Below, piece after piece: positions 22,747-30,638 of a stretch of 32,724 nt of DNA. Below the pieces are notes generated by a model that did no database searches, was not told where the DNA came from, and saw nothing but the letters and a program-made list of their open reading frames with translations. How positions within the stretch are numbered: position 1 is the stretch's first letter; the number at the start of each line of letters is the position of its first letter. This stretch comes from JAOTYV01 sp041557595 (lineage in GTDB: Bacteria > Pseudomonadota > Alphaproteobacteria > UBA8366), in NCBI GenBank assembly GCA_041557595.1, contig JBFFGE010000026.1, positions 1-32,724 on the forward strand. Direction: 5' to 3'. The translations under genes were made by a program, and so were the position numbers.

Positions 22747-22983
22747 ATGAACGATCGAAAACTGCTCGCCACCGGAATTGTCGGTACCATTATCGCCGCG
22801 ATCTGCTGTTTCACGCCGGCCCTCGTCATCCTGCTCGGCGCGGTCGGCCTGTCCGCCTGGCTCGGCTGGCTCGACTACGTCCTGCTGCCCGGGCTCGGCA
22901 TTTTTCTCGGCATCACCGCCTATGCGGTTTTTCGGCTGAGCCGAAAACCATCCGCCGGCACGCAGACCGAACACGCGCCATGA
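22747..22983 (+). CDS. merF: Mercury transporter MerF
   Basis: The product is about 78 residues with two membrane helices. The first contains the vicinal pair in IAAICCFTPALVILLGAVGL; the second is YVLLPGLGIFLGITAYAVFRL. MerF carries Hg(II) across the inner membrane to MerA. Classical MerF has a second Cys-Cys pair near its C-terminus; here the tail SRKPSAGTQTEHAP has none. AGGATT and AAGGAT lie before the ATG. The stop overlaps the merA start as ATGA. Confidence 0.88.
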   Translation: MNDRKLLATGIVGTIIAAICCFTPALVILLGAVGLSAWLGWLDYVLLPGLGIFLGITAYAVFRLSRKPSAGTQTEHAP

Positions 22984-24410
22984 CCGGGCCGGGCCTTTCG
23001 GCCGCCGCATTGAAGGGCGATTACGATCTCGTCGTTCTCGGCGCGGGGTCCGCCGGCTTCTCCGCCGCCATTACTGCCGCGGAACTCGGCGCGCGGGTGG
23101 CGCTGGTGGGCCACGGCATCATCGGGGGCACCTGCGTCAACGTCGGCTGCGTGCCGTCGAAGACGATGATTCGCGCCATGGAGGCGGTTCACCATACCGC
23201 CGCCGCTGCCCGCTTCGCCGGGATTCAGGGCGCGGGCAACATCACCGACTGGTCGGCGCTGGTCGCCCAGAAAGACGAATTGGTCGCCGACATGCGCCAG
23301 AGCAAATACATCGACCTGCTGCCCGCCTATAGCACGATTGCGTACCTGGAAGGGGCCGCGCGGATGGCGCCGGGCGGCGTTGCCGTCAACGGCGGCGTGA
23401 TCCGCGGCGGCAAGACGATCGTCGCCACCGGCGCCTCCACCGCCGTTCCGGATATCCCCGGCATCGCAGACGTCCCTTATCTGACCAGCACGACGGCGCT
23501 CGAACTCGAAGACTTGCCGCGGTCGATGATGATCGTCGGCGGCGGCTATATCGGCTGTGAATTGGCGCAGATCTTCGCGCGGGCCGGCGTCGCGGTCACC
23601 CTCCTCTGCCGCAGCCGACTGGTGCCCGAAAGCGAACCGGAAATCGGCGACGCTTTGGCGGGATATTTCCGCGACGAAGGCATTACCGTCCGGACCGGCA
23701 TCTCCTACCAAGCGGTCCAGGCGACGGGCGACGGCATTGCGCTTCAGATTGCGGACGGAGGAAGCGAAGAGACGCTGGAAGCCGAAAAACTCCTCGTCGC
23801 GGCCGGGCGACACCCTAATACGTCGGGGCTCGGCCTGACGGAATGCGGCGTCCGCCTGACGCCGAACCAGGGGATCGAGGTCGACGACCGGCTACGCTCC
23901 ACCAACCCTGATATTTATGCGGCGGGCGACGTGACCGGGCGTGACCAGTTCGTCTACATGGCCGCCTATGGCGCGAAGCTCGCGGCGCGCAACGCGTTGA
24001 ACGGTGACTGCGAACGCTATGACGCAACCGCGATGCCGGCCGTCACCTTCACCGATCCACAGGTCGCCGGTGTCGGCCTGACCGAAGCGGCGGCCCGTGC
24101 AAAGGGCATCGCGGTGGAGACCGCGGTCCTGCCGCTGACATACCTGCCGCGCGCGCTGGCGGCCCGCGACACAAGGGGCCTGATCAAGCTGATCGCCGAT
24201 GCCGAAAGCGAGAAGTTACTGGGCGCCCACATCCTCGCACCGGAAGGCGGCGACAGCATTCAAACCGCCGCCCTGGCGATCAAGGTCGGGATGACCGTGC
24301 CCGAACTCGGCGACACGATCTTCCCGTACCTGACAACGGTGGAAGGCCTGAAACTGGCGGCCCAGACCTTCCACAAGGATGTCTCCAAGCTATCGTGCTG
24401 CGCCGGATAA
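22980..24410 (+). CDS. merA: Mercuric reductase MerA, without N-terminal heavy-metal domain
   Basis: The product is about 476 residues, a FAD-dependent pyridine nucleotide-disulfide oxidoreductase reducing Hg(II) to Hg(0) with NADPH. It shows the FAD motif DYDLVVLGAGSAGFSAAITA, the redox disulfide Cys52/Cys57 in GGTCVNVGCVPSK, the NAD(P)H motif MMIVGGGYIGCELAQIF, AAGDVTGRDQFVYMAA, and the C-terminal Cys473-Cys474 pair (KLSCCAG) that distinguishes MerA from related reductases. The NmerA domain found in many MerA proteins is missing, as in several compact mer loci. The ATG at 22980 overlaps merF by 4 nt. Confidence 0.95.
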   Translation: MTGPGLSAAALKGDYDLVVLGAGSAGFSAAITAAELGARVALVGHGIIGGTCVNVGCVPSKTMIRAMEAVHHTAAAARFAGIQGAGNITDWSALVAQKDELVADMRQSKYIDLLPAYSTIAYLEGAARMAPGGVAVNGGVIRGGKTIVATGASTAVPDIPGIADVPYLTSTTALELEDLPRSMMIVGGGYIGCELAQIFARAGVAVTLLCRSRLVPESEPEIGDALAGYFRDEGITVRTGISYQAVQATGDGIALQIADGGSEETLEAEKLLVAAGRHPNTSGLGLTECGVRLTPNQGIEVDDRLRSTNPDIYAAGDVTGRDQFVYMAAYGAKLAARNALNGDCERYDATAMPAVTFTDPQVAGVGLTEAAARAKGIAVETAVLPLTYLPRALAARDTRGLIKLIADAESEKLLGAHILAPEGGDSIQTAALAIKVGMTVPELGDTIFPYLTTVEGLKLAAQTFHKDVSKLSCCAG

Positions 24411-24420
24411 GGCGCTGGCT

Positions 24421-25356
24421 TTATTGCGAGCCGTCGCGCTCGACCGCCTCGGCCAGTTTTTCCGGATCGACGGCGATGTCGACGCCCGCCCGTTCCAACT
24501 GCAGCCGCATGGCGACGCGGGAATCGCGGTCGTCCCAGCCGCGGTTCCGGGCCTCGGTCATTTCCTCCAGCGTCAGATTGGCGATCCGCATCGGCACGCC
24601 GACCTCGCGGGCCAGTTGCGTGGCCAGCGTGACGTCCTTGTGGGCCAGCCGCAATGCGAACGCCGGCGGATCGTATTCGCCCGGCAGGAACTGCGCGATC
24701 AGCCCGTCATAGGTCCGCCGCCGTCCCTGGGCTCCCTGCCGCACCGCTTCCCAAAGGGCCAGCGGCTCAACCCCCGCCTTGACGCCCATCGAGAAGACCT
24801 CGGCCAGCGCGGTCTGGATCGCATAGCCGGAACAGTTGTGCACCAGCTTGGCCACCGATCCCGCGCCGATCGGCCCGATATAGATGACCCGGTCGCCGAT
24901 CGCGTCGAGCACGGGTTTATGTTTATGGAAAGCCGCCTCGTCGCCGCCGATCCACAACGCCATCTTGCCGGATGCCGCGCCATGCGGCCCGCCGCTCACC
25001 GGCGCATCGAGCATATGAACGTCGCGTTTTGCGAATTCGGCGCAGACCTTGCGCACCAGCGTCGGCGAATTGGTCGACAGATCGAAATACGCACTGCCGG
25101 GCCGCATGCCCTCCAGCAGGCCGTTCTCGCCCAGCGCCACGGCCTCCATCTCGACCGGCCCCGGCAGGGAGGTGAAGACCACTTCCACCGCTTCGGCGAC
25201 CGCCTTCGGCGTATCGACCCATTGCGCGCCATTGGCGATATGCGGCTCTGCCGCCTCCCGCCGGATGTCGTTGACGACCAAGTCGTAGCCCGCCTTCTGC
25301 AGGTTGGCAGCCATGCTTGCGCCCATGGTGCCGACACCGATAAAGCCTACCTTCAT
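24421..25356 (-). CDS. 3-hydroxyisobutyrate dehydrogenase family NAD(P)-dependent oxidoreductase
   Basis: The product is about 311 residues of the beta-hydroxyacid dehydrogenase family: KVGFIGVGTMGASMAANLQKAGYDLVVND (Rossmann), FTSLPGP, the substrate motif LDAPVSGGPHGAASGKMALWIGG, and the catalytic lysine in GAGSVAKLVHN. Members oxidise 3-hydroxyisobutyrate, tartronate semialdehyde or similar acids; the substrate is not determined. GGAGGAAAC lies right before the ATG at 25356. It ends 10 nt from merA, convergently, and is divergent from the nrtR-like gene. Confidence 0.9.
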   Translation of the reverse strand: MKVGFIGVGTMGASMAANLQKAGYDLVVNDIRREAAEPHIANGAQWVDTPKAVAEAVEVVFTSLPGPVEMEAVALGENGLLEGMRPGSAYFDLSTNSPTLVRKVCAEFAKRDVHMLDAPVSGGPHGAASGKMALWIGGDEAAFHKHKPVLDAIGDRVIYIGPIGAGSVAKLVHNCSGYAIQTALAEVFSMGVKAGVEPLALWEAVRQGAQGRRRTYDGLIAQFLPGEYDPPAFALRLAHKDVTLATQLAREVGVPMRIANLTLEEMTEARNRGWDDRDSRVAMRLQLERAGVDIAVDPEKLAEAVERDGSQ

Positions 25357-25596
25357 TGTTTCCTCCCGTTGCCGAATGTGATGCGTCGGAGCCGATTTAA
25401 ACACAGGGCTGCGCCGGGCGCATCGGGGCGGTGAATTTGGCCGCCGACAGGGCGGACCCGGATCGCCACATCCTATCCACCTGCGCCGTGTAAAATCGTG
25501 CCAAATTGCTGCTTTATGCCGTACAATCCAATCCATGTTTCGGTAGGGCATAGCCCGGCCGCGACACACCAAATATCGGCGAAGCAGGCAAGCGGC

Positions 25597-26661
25597 ATGT
25601 CGGACACATCGGCCACTGAAATCGGCCTCAACGCGGTCATCGTTGCGGTGACGGCGGAAACGCCGCGCATTCTGACGGTCCGCCGCGAGGCGATGACCCC
25701 GCCGGATGCCAGCGCCGTGCTCGGCCGCTGGGCCGACAGCCATTATGCCCTGCCCTTCGGCCCGTTCGAGCCCGAGCAGCACCGCACGCTGGACCTGGGC
25801 CTGCGAAGCTGGGTCGAGGAACAGACCGGGGTCACTCTCGGCTATGTCGAACAGCTCTACACATTCGCCGATCGCCATCGCGATCCGCGCGAACTGGCCG
25901 GCGGCCCCCGGATCGTTTCGATCGGCTATCTCGCCCTCGTGCACGAAGCCGAAGCTCATGGCGAGGGCGCGGCGGAATGGCGCACCTGGTACGAGTTTCT
26001 CCCATGGGAAGACTGGCGCAAGGGCCGTCCGCCGGTGATCGACGCGATCATCCGACCGCAATTGCTGCACTGGGCGTCGGATGCCAAGAACGACTCCGCC
26101 CGTCTCCGCCGGGAGGAACGGGTGTCGATCAATTTCGGACTCGACGATGCCGGATGGGATTCCGAGCGCGTGCTCGAACGCTATGAGCTGTTGTACGAGG
26201 CCGGGCTGGTCGCCGAGACCGAACGGGACTTTGCCGTTTCCCGCGCGCACAGTTCGAGTGCCGCGGCCGCGCATCCAATCTCGGAGCAGGATGACGCGCC
26301 CCGCCGGGAAGCGCTTGAAGCGACCGGCCGGCCGCTCGAGCTGGACCATCGGCGTATCCTGGCGACCGCCCTGGGACGTATCCGCGGTAAATTGCGCTAC
26401 CGTCCGGTGGTTTTCGAACTCCTGCCCGACAGTTTCACGCTGCTGCAATTGCAACGCGTTGTGGAGGCACTCTCCGGCGTCGTTCTCCACAAACAGAACT
26501 TTCGCCGGCTGGTTATCAACAACCGGCTGGTCGAACCCACGGGTGCCTACGACACCCAACAGCGGGGCCGCCCCGCCAAGCTCTTCCGTTTCCGCCGGGA
26601 AGTTCTGCGCGAGCGCCCGGCGCCCGGCGTCGGCGTGCCGGCGCTCCGCATGGCGGGATAG
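25597..26661 (+). CDS. NrtR/NadQ-type Nudix-like transcriptional regulator of NAD synthesis
   Basis: The product is about 354 residues. The N-terminal half is a Nudix-fold domain (GLNAVIVAVTAETPRILTVRR, YALPFGPFEPEQHRTLDLGLRSWVEEQTGV) whose Nudix box is degenerate, so it likely binds rather than cleaves an NAD-related ligand. The C-terminal winged helix has the NrtR signature: VVFELLPDSFTLLQLQRVVEAL, HKQNFRRLVI and RGRPAKLFRFRRE. It sits directly before nadA-nadC with two matching operators, so it most likely represses them. The start at 25597 (MSDTSATEIG) is preferred over 25498 because the extra N-terminus is unlike the family. Alphaproteobacterial members of this longer type have been called NadQ (from memory). 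Confidence 0.85.
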   Translation: MSDTSATEIGLNAVIVAVTAETPRILTVRREAMTPPDASAVLGRWADSHYALPFGPFEPEQHRTLDLGLRSWVEEQTGVTLGYVEQLYTFADRHRDPRELAGGPRIVSIGYLALVHEAEAHGEGAAEWRTWYEFLPWEDWRKGRPPVIDAIIRPQLLHWASDAKNDSARLRREERVSINFGLDDAGWDSERVLERYELLYEAGLVAETERDFAVSRAHSSSAAAAHPISEQDDAPRREALEATGRPLELDHRRILATALGRIRGKLRYRPVVFELLPDSFTLLQLQRVVEALSGVVLHKQNFRRLVINNRLVEPTGAYDTQQRGRPAKLFRFRREVLRERPAPGVGVPALRMAG

Positions 26662-26726
26662 TTCACGCCTTTCTGCCGTCCATCGATCCGGTAAACGCAC
26701 CGTCGAGAAACCCACTTGACAGAAAT

Positions 26727-26745
26727 AATGCTCTATGCGAGCATT
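26727..26745. promoter_or_regulatory. nadAC operator 1 (AATGCTC-N5-GAGCATT)
   Basis: Perfect 7-bp inverted repeat around TATGC. A consensus -35 box TTGACA lies just upstream (26716-26721), so the site overlaps the expected promoter spacer. Its arms are identical to those of the second copy; the centres are 27 bp apart. Confidence 0.8.
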
Positions 26746-26753
26746 TGCACATC

Positions 26754-26772
26754 AATGCTCATATTGAGCATT
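26754..26772. promoter_or_regulatory. nadAC operator 2 (AATGCTC-N5-GAGCATT)
   Basis: Perfect 7-bp inverted repeat around ATATT, ending 55 nt before the nadA ATG. Together with operator 1 it suggests binding of two regulator dimers that block transcription when NAD levels are sufficient. Confidence 0.8.
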
Positions 26773-26827
26773 AAATACCGATGCCAGCAGGCGCCCATTG
26801 CCTGCCCGATGCGGAAAGGAACCCGAC

Positions 26828-27832
26828 ATGAGTGCGCTACCCGCCCTCGATTATTCCGAGGAGATCGCCCGCGCGACCGCACCGCTCTACGCGAAAGTGG
26901 CACGGGTCATCCCCGAGATCGAATGGCCGTTTCACGCCCCGTATGTGGACGCGATCAATCGCCTCAAAAAGGAACGGGACGCCATTATCCTGGCGCATAA
27001 CTATCAGACGCCGGAAATCTTTCACTGCGTCGCCGATGTGGTCGGCGATTCGCTGGCACTCGCGCGTGAAGCGACCAAGGTCGACGCCTCGGTCATCGTC
27101 CTCGCCGGTGTGCATTTCATGGCGGAGACCGCCAAGCTGCTGAACCCGGAAAAGACGGTGCTCATCCCCGATCTCGGCGCCGGCTGTTCGCTCGCCGATT
27201 CGATCACGGGCGCCGACGTCCGGCTGCTGCGCGAGAAATACCCCGGCGTTCCGGTGGTAACCTACGTAAACACCTCGGCCGAAGTGAAAGCGGAATCCGA
27301 CGTCTGCTGCACCTCCGGCAATGCGGTCAAGATCGTCGAGGCGCTGGGCAGCGATCGCGTGATCTTCCTGCCCGACGAATATCTCGCACGCTATGTGGCG
27401 ACCCAGACCGATGTCGAAATCATCTATTGGCGCGGTCATTGCGAGGTGCACGAACGCTTCACCGGCGCCGAGATCGACGACTATCGCAAGCGCTTCGACG
27501 GCGTGGTGGTCATCGCCCACCCGGAATGTCCGCCGGACGTGCTCGACGCCGTCGATTTCGTCGGGTCGACCGCCGGCATGATCGACTATGTCGGCACCAA
27601 CCGCCCGAAGCGGGTCCTCATGGTCACCGAATGTTCAATGAGCGACAATGTCGCCGCCGAATATCCGGATGTCGAATTCGTCCGTCCCTGCAATCTGTGT
27701 CCTCACATGAAGCGGATTACCCTGCCCAATATTCTCGATTCGCTTCGCGATATGACACCGAGCGTCGAAATCGATCCCGCCGTCGCCGATCGGGCGCGGC
27801 GCAGCGTCGAACGCATGTTGGAGTTGAGCTGA
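26828..27832 (+). CDS. nadA: Quinolinate synthase A
   Basis: The product is about 334 residues and condenses iminoaspartate with dihydroxyacetone phosphate to quinolinate, using a [4Fe-4S] cluster. The cluster cysteines by comparison are Cys120 (LGAGCSL), Cys205 (RGHCEVH) and Cys291 (NLCPHMK). Other landmarks: AIILAHNYQTPEI, GVHFMAETAKLL, YVNTSAEVKAESD. GGAAAGGAA precedes the ATG. The stop overlaps the nadC start (TGATG). No nadB (aspartate oxidase) lies here. Confidence 0.97.
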   Translation: MSALPALDYSEEIARATAPLYAKVARVIPEIEWPFHAPYVDAINRLKKERDAIILAHNYQTPEIFHCVADVVGDSLALAREATKVDASVIVLAGVHFMAETAKLLNPEKTVLIPDLGAGCSLADSITGADVRLLREKYPGVPVVTYVNTSAEVKAESDVCCTSGNAVKIVEALGSDRVIFLPDEYLARYVATQTDVEIIYWRGHCEVHERFTGAEIDDYRKRFDGVVVIAHPECPPDVLDAVDFVGSTAGMIDYVGTNRPKRVLMVTECSMSDNVAAEYPDVEFVRPCNLCPHMKRITLPNILDSLRDMTPSVEIDPAVADRARRSVERMLELS

Positions 27833-28734
27833 TGTCGAAGATCAAACTGGTCGAGCCCGATCTGCGGTCCGCCGCGAAATCGGATCATTTGCCGTTGCAC
27901 CGTCTGCAATACGAAAGCGTCGTCCGCGGCGCGCTCGAAGAAGACCTCGGCCGGGCGGGCGACCTTACCACCGATGGCGTGGTCGACATCGACACGGTGG
28001 CGCGCGGCGAATTGGCCGCCCGTAAAGCCGGGGTCGTCGCCGGGCTGGATATCGCCGCGACCGCCTTCACCATGCTCGATTCCGGCGTCACGCTCGTCGC
28101 GGACCGGCCCGATGGCAGCCATGTCGACGCGGGCGAACGGATTGCCCTGGTCGAGGGATCGGCCCGGGCATTGCTGTCCGGCGAACGGACGGCGCTGAAC
28201 CTGCTAAGCCGCCTATGCGGCATCGCAACCTCCACGGCCCGCATGGTCGCGGCCGCCGCCGGGCACAAGGCGCACATCATTTGCACCCGCAAGACCACGC
28301 CCGGCCTGCGGACGCTTGAAAAATACGCGGTTCGGGTCGGCGGCGGCATGAATCATCGTTTCGGCCTGGACGACGCGGTCCTGATCAAGGACAACCACGT
28401 CGCCATCGCCGGCGGGATTGCCGAAGCGGTCACGCGGGTGCGCCGGCGCGCCGGCCATATGGTGAAGATCCAGGTCGAAGTCGACACGCTCGAGCAGCTC
28501 GAAATTCTCCTGCCGCTTGGCGTCGACGCGGTCATGCTCGACAATATGGACATCGACACGATGCGCCGCGCCGTGTCGCTCGTGAACGGCCGCATGCTGG
28601 TCGAAGCGTCCGGCGGCATTACGCCGGAAACCGTCGCCAAGGTCGCGGCGACCGGCGTCGACCTGATCTCCTCGGGCGCGCTGACCCATAGCGTCAAGGC
28701 GCTGGACATCGGGCTCGACTTCCAAATCGGCTGA
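27832..28734 (+). CDS. nadC: Nicotinate-nucleotide pyrophosphorylase (carboxylating)
   Basis: The product is about 300 residues and converts quinolinate and PRPP to nicotinate mononucleotide. Family landmarks: ALEEDLGRAGDLTTD, SGERTALNLLSRLCGIAT, CTRKTTPGLRTLEKYAVRVGG, HRFGLDDAVLIKDNH, EVDTLEQL, DAVMLDNM and LVEASGGI. The ATG at 27832 shares one base with the nadA stop, so the genes are coupled in one operon under the double operator. The next gene is 205 nt away; that gap shows nothing I can name. Confidence 0.97.
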   Translation: MSKIKLVEPDLRSAAKSDHLPLHRLQYESVVRGALEEDLGRAGDLTTDGVVDIDTVARGELAARKAGVVAGLDIAATAFTMLDSGVTLVADRPDGSHVDAGERIALVEGSARALLSGERTALNLLSRLCGIATSTARMVAAAAGHKAHIICTRKTTPGLRTLEKYAVRVGGGMNHRFGLDDAVLIKDNHVAIAGGIAEAVTRVRRRAGHMVKIQVEVDTLEQLEILLPLGVDAVMLDNMDIDTMRRAVSLVNGRMLVEASGGITPETVAKVAATGVDLISSGALTHSVKALDIGLDFQIG

Positions 28735-28939
28735 ACCGCCGTTTTCGATCGCAATTTCAAGGATTTCTCTGCAACCTCGCGGCCCGCGCCGGGAGGTGTA
28801 TTCTCCTTGCCGAAATCTCGTCAAGGACGCATCATGGTAAGATGAGTACGCGCGAACATGCCTGTCGAGCCTTTCGGCCGCAGCATGGGTGGGGATGCTA
28901 CAGGTCGGCTTGGCGGCACGGGAATTATAGGAGAAGCCC

Positions 28940-29371
28940 ATGTACGTCGAATCCATCTTGAGAACGAAGGGCGACGAGGTTATCGCCGTCGCACCCACAG
29001 ACACGATCGCCGCGGCGATCGAAATTCTCGACGAAAAAAGCATAGGTGCGGTTCTCGCCCGCGATCCGTCGGGTAAGATCGCCGGTATCGTCTCGGAGCG
29101 TGACATTGTACGCGGCATCGCCCGCCACAAGGGTGACTGCCTCAAGATGAAGGTCAGCGATCTGATGACCAGCCCGGTCATCTCCTGCCAGCCCGATGAC
29201 AGCGTCGACAAGATCATGCAGCTCATGACCGATCGGCGCATCCGCCATTTGCCGGTCATGAGGGACGGCGACCTGCTCGGCATCATCTCGATCGGCGATG
29301 TCGTCAAACGCCGGATCTCGGAAATCGAGCACGAAACCGAGGCGCTCCGGCAATACATCGCCACCGGCTAA
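28940..29371 (+). CDS. CBS-domain pair protein
   Basis: The product is about 143 residues made of two CBS domains: IAVAPTDTIAAAIEILDEKSIGAVLA with GIVSERDIVRGIA, and VSDLMTSPVISCQPDDSVDKIMQLMTDRRIRHLPVM with GIISIGDVVKRRI. Such stand-alone pairs bind adenosine nucleotides and sense energy status; partners are unknown. AGGAGA lies upstream of the ATG. A short, unrecognised frame and a universal stress protein gene follow, a common neighbourhood for CBS proteins. Confidence 0.92.
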   Translation: MYVESILRTKGDEVIAVAPTDTIAAAIEILDEKSIGAVLARDPSGKIAGIVSERDIVRGIARHKGDCLKMKVSDLMTSPVISCQPDDSVDKIMQLMTDRRIRHLPVMRDGDLLGIISIGDVVKRRISEIEHETEALRQYIATG

Positions 29372-29395
29372 CGCCCGCCCCACCGACGACCGATC

Positions 29396-29575
29396 ATGCC
29401 AGAGGCGGCGCTGGAGTTCCGCGCACTGACGCCCGACGATTTTTCAGTGGTCGCCCGAATACGCCGCTTCATCGACGCGGACGCGGAAGGAATCGCCGGG
29501 ATGCTGGAAGAGGAATACCGCCTCGAGCCCGGGCACGGGAACCCCATCGGATTTCGCGCCCGGCCAGGGGTGTAG
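29396..29575 (+). CDS. Possible small protein (59 residues)
   Basis: An ATG frame starts 25 nt after the CBS gene and reads MPEAALEFRALTPDDFSVVARI through MLEEEYRLEPGHGN to a TAG. The composition is protein-like (acidic, amphipathic helix) and it follows on the same strand, but there is no Shine-Dalgarno sequence and I do not recognise it. It may be a real small gene or a remnant of a longer one. Confidence 0.35.
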   Translation: MPEAALEFRALTPDDFSVVARIRRFIDADAEGIAGMLEEEYRLEPGHGNPIGFRARPGV

Positions 29576-29616
29576 GACGTTGGTCTAGAAAGTGGCGCTC
29601 CCGTAAACCCGACCGA

Positions 29617-30477
29617 TCAGTGCGACATCAGCACCGGAATTTCGGCGTTCGACAGGATATGGTCGGTCGCGCCGCCGAAAATCATTTGCCGCACCCGGCT
29701 TTGGGTATAGGCGCCCTTGACCAGCAGATCCGCCCCGAGGGCGGCCGCTTCCTCGAGGAAAGCGAGTCCGGGCTGGCGCCGCATGGAGGGGCAATCGCGG
29801 TGATCCGCCGCAATTCCGTTGCGCCGGAGTTGCCGCGCCACTTCCGCGCAGCTCGGCCCGGGAACACCGAAGCCGTCGATCGAAATCACCGTCACCTTCG
29901 CCGAGTTGATCATGAATGGTATGGAAAAGGCGATCGTGCGCGCTGTCTCGGTGCTGCCGTTCCAGGCGACCACCACATGCTGATCCATGCTCTTCGGCGG
30001 CACCGGCGGTGCGATCATGATGGGCCGGCCGCCTTCGAATAACGCCGCTTCGAGAATGCTCATCGCGGCGATGTTGGCGCCCCGAACGGGACGCGAAACA
30101 ACGGTCAGATCGAACACCCTGCTGCGCGTCCCCACGATCTCCGAATTTGGCGTTTCTTCCTCGACCCAGGCCGCGACCGGGCCGTCAACCTTTCCGTCGG
30201 GCTGGGCCACCATGGCAATACCGTGGCCCTCCATGAATTGATTGAATTGATCGTGGACCCGGGCCCGGCGTTCGCGGTCCTGTCGTTCGACGCTCTCGAC
30301 CAATTCGGGCGTGGTCACGACAAGCCCCTCGCCGGCGACAACCATCGCGCCGGCGGAAGTCGGCTGATAATACAAACCTTCCATGTAGCTGCCGAACTGG
30401 CGCGCCGCCAGCAACGCGGTGTCGAGCATCGAGGCCAGACCGGCGCTCTCTTCGATGGGAATGAGTATTGTTTTCAT
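29617..30477 (-). CDS. Universal stress protein, tandem UspA domains
   Basis: The product is about 286 residues with two UspA-like domains. Domain 1 starts MKTILIPIEESAGLASMLDTALLAARQFGSYMEGLYY; domain 2 starts HVVVAWNGSTETARTIAFSIPF and ends GADLLVKGAYTQSRVRQMIFGGATDHILSNAEIPVLMSH, with a GGAT-type nucleotide-binding pattern. The start at 30477 is 6 nt after GGAAG; the in-frame ATG at 30483 abuts that site and is less likely. It is convergent with the CBS gene. Confidence 0.92.
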   Translation of the reverse strand: MKTILIPIEESAGLASMLDTALLAARQFGSYMEGLYYQPTSAGAMVVAGEGLVVTTPELVESVERQDRERRARVHDQFNQFMEGHGIAMVAQPDGKVDGPVAAWVEEETPNSEIVGTRSRVFDLTVVSRPVRGANIAAMSILEAALFEGGRPIMIAPPVPPKSMDQHVVVAWNGSTETARTIAFSIPFMINSAKVTVISIDGFGVPGPSCAEVARQLRRNGIAADHRDCPSMRRQPGLAFLEEAAALGADLLVKGAYTQSRVRQMIFGGATDHILSNAEIPVLMSH

Positions 30478-30596
30478 CGTCATCTTCCCAAACTCCCTAT
30501 TCCGGTCGCGTTCAGTCGGCGGTCCAACACCGCTCGGCGTCGCTTCGCAAAACGGTATCGCAGAACGTCGGTTAAACCAAGCTTGGGGTTATGCCA

Positions 30597-30634
30597 TTAG
30601 AGGTAGGCAAACTACTACTTTAGAGGTATTCAAC
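30597..30634. repeat. Imperfect tandem direct repeat, 23-nt period
   Basis: TTAGAGGTA occurs at 30597-30605 and 30620-30628, each followed by related sequence containing CAA(A)CTAC. The region is AT-rich compared with its surroundings and lies between the MFS stop and the USP start. It could bind a regulator of the USP gene; nothing more can be said. Confidence 0.4.
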
Positions 30635-30638
30635 TACT

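Noticed and set aside
24421..26715. A 764-codon open frame on the minus strand
   Set aside because: The dehydrogenase starts at 25356 with a ribosome-binding site; the upstream part is antisense to the NrtR-like gene.
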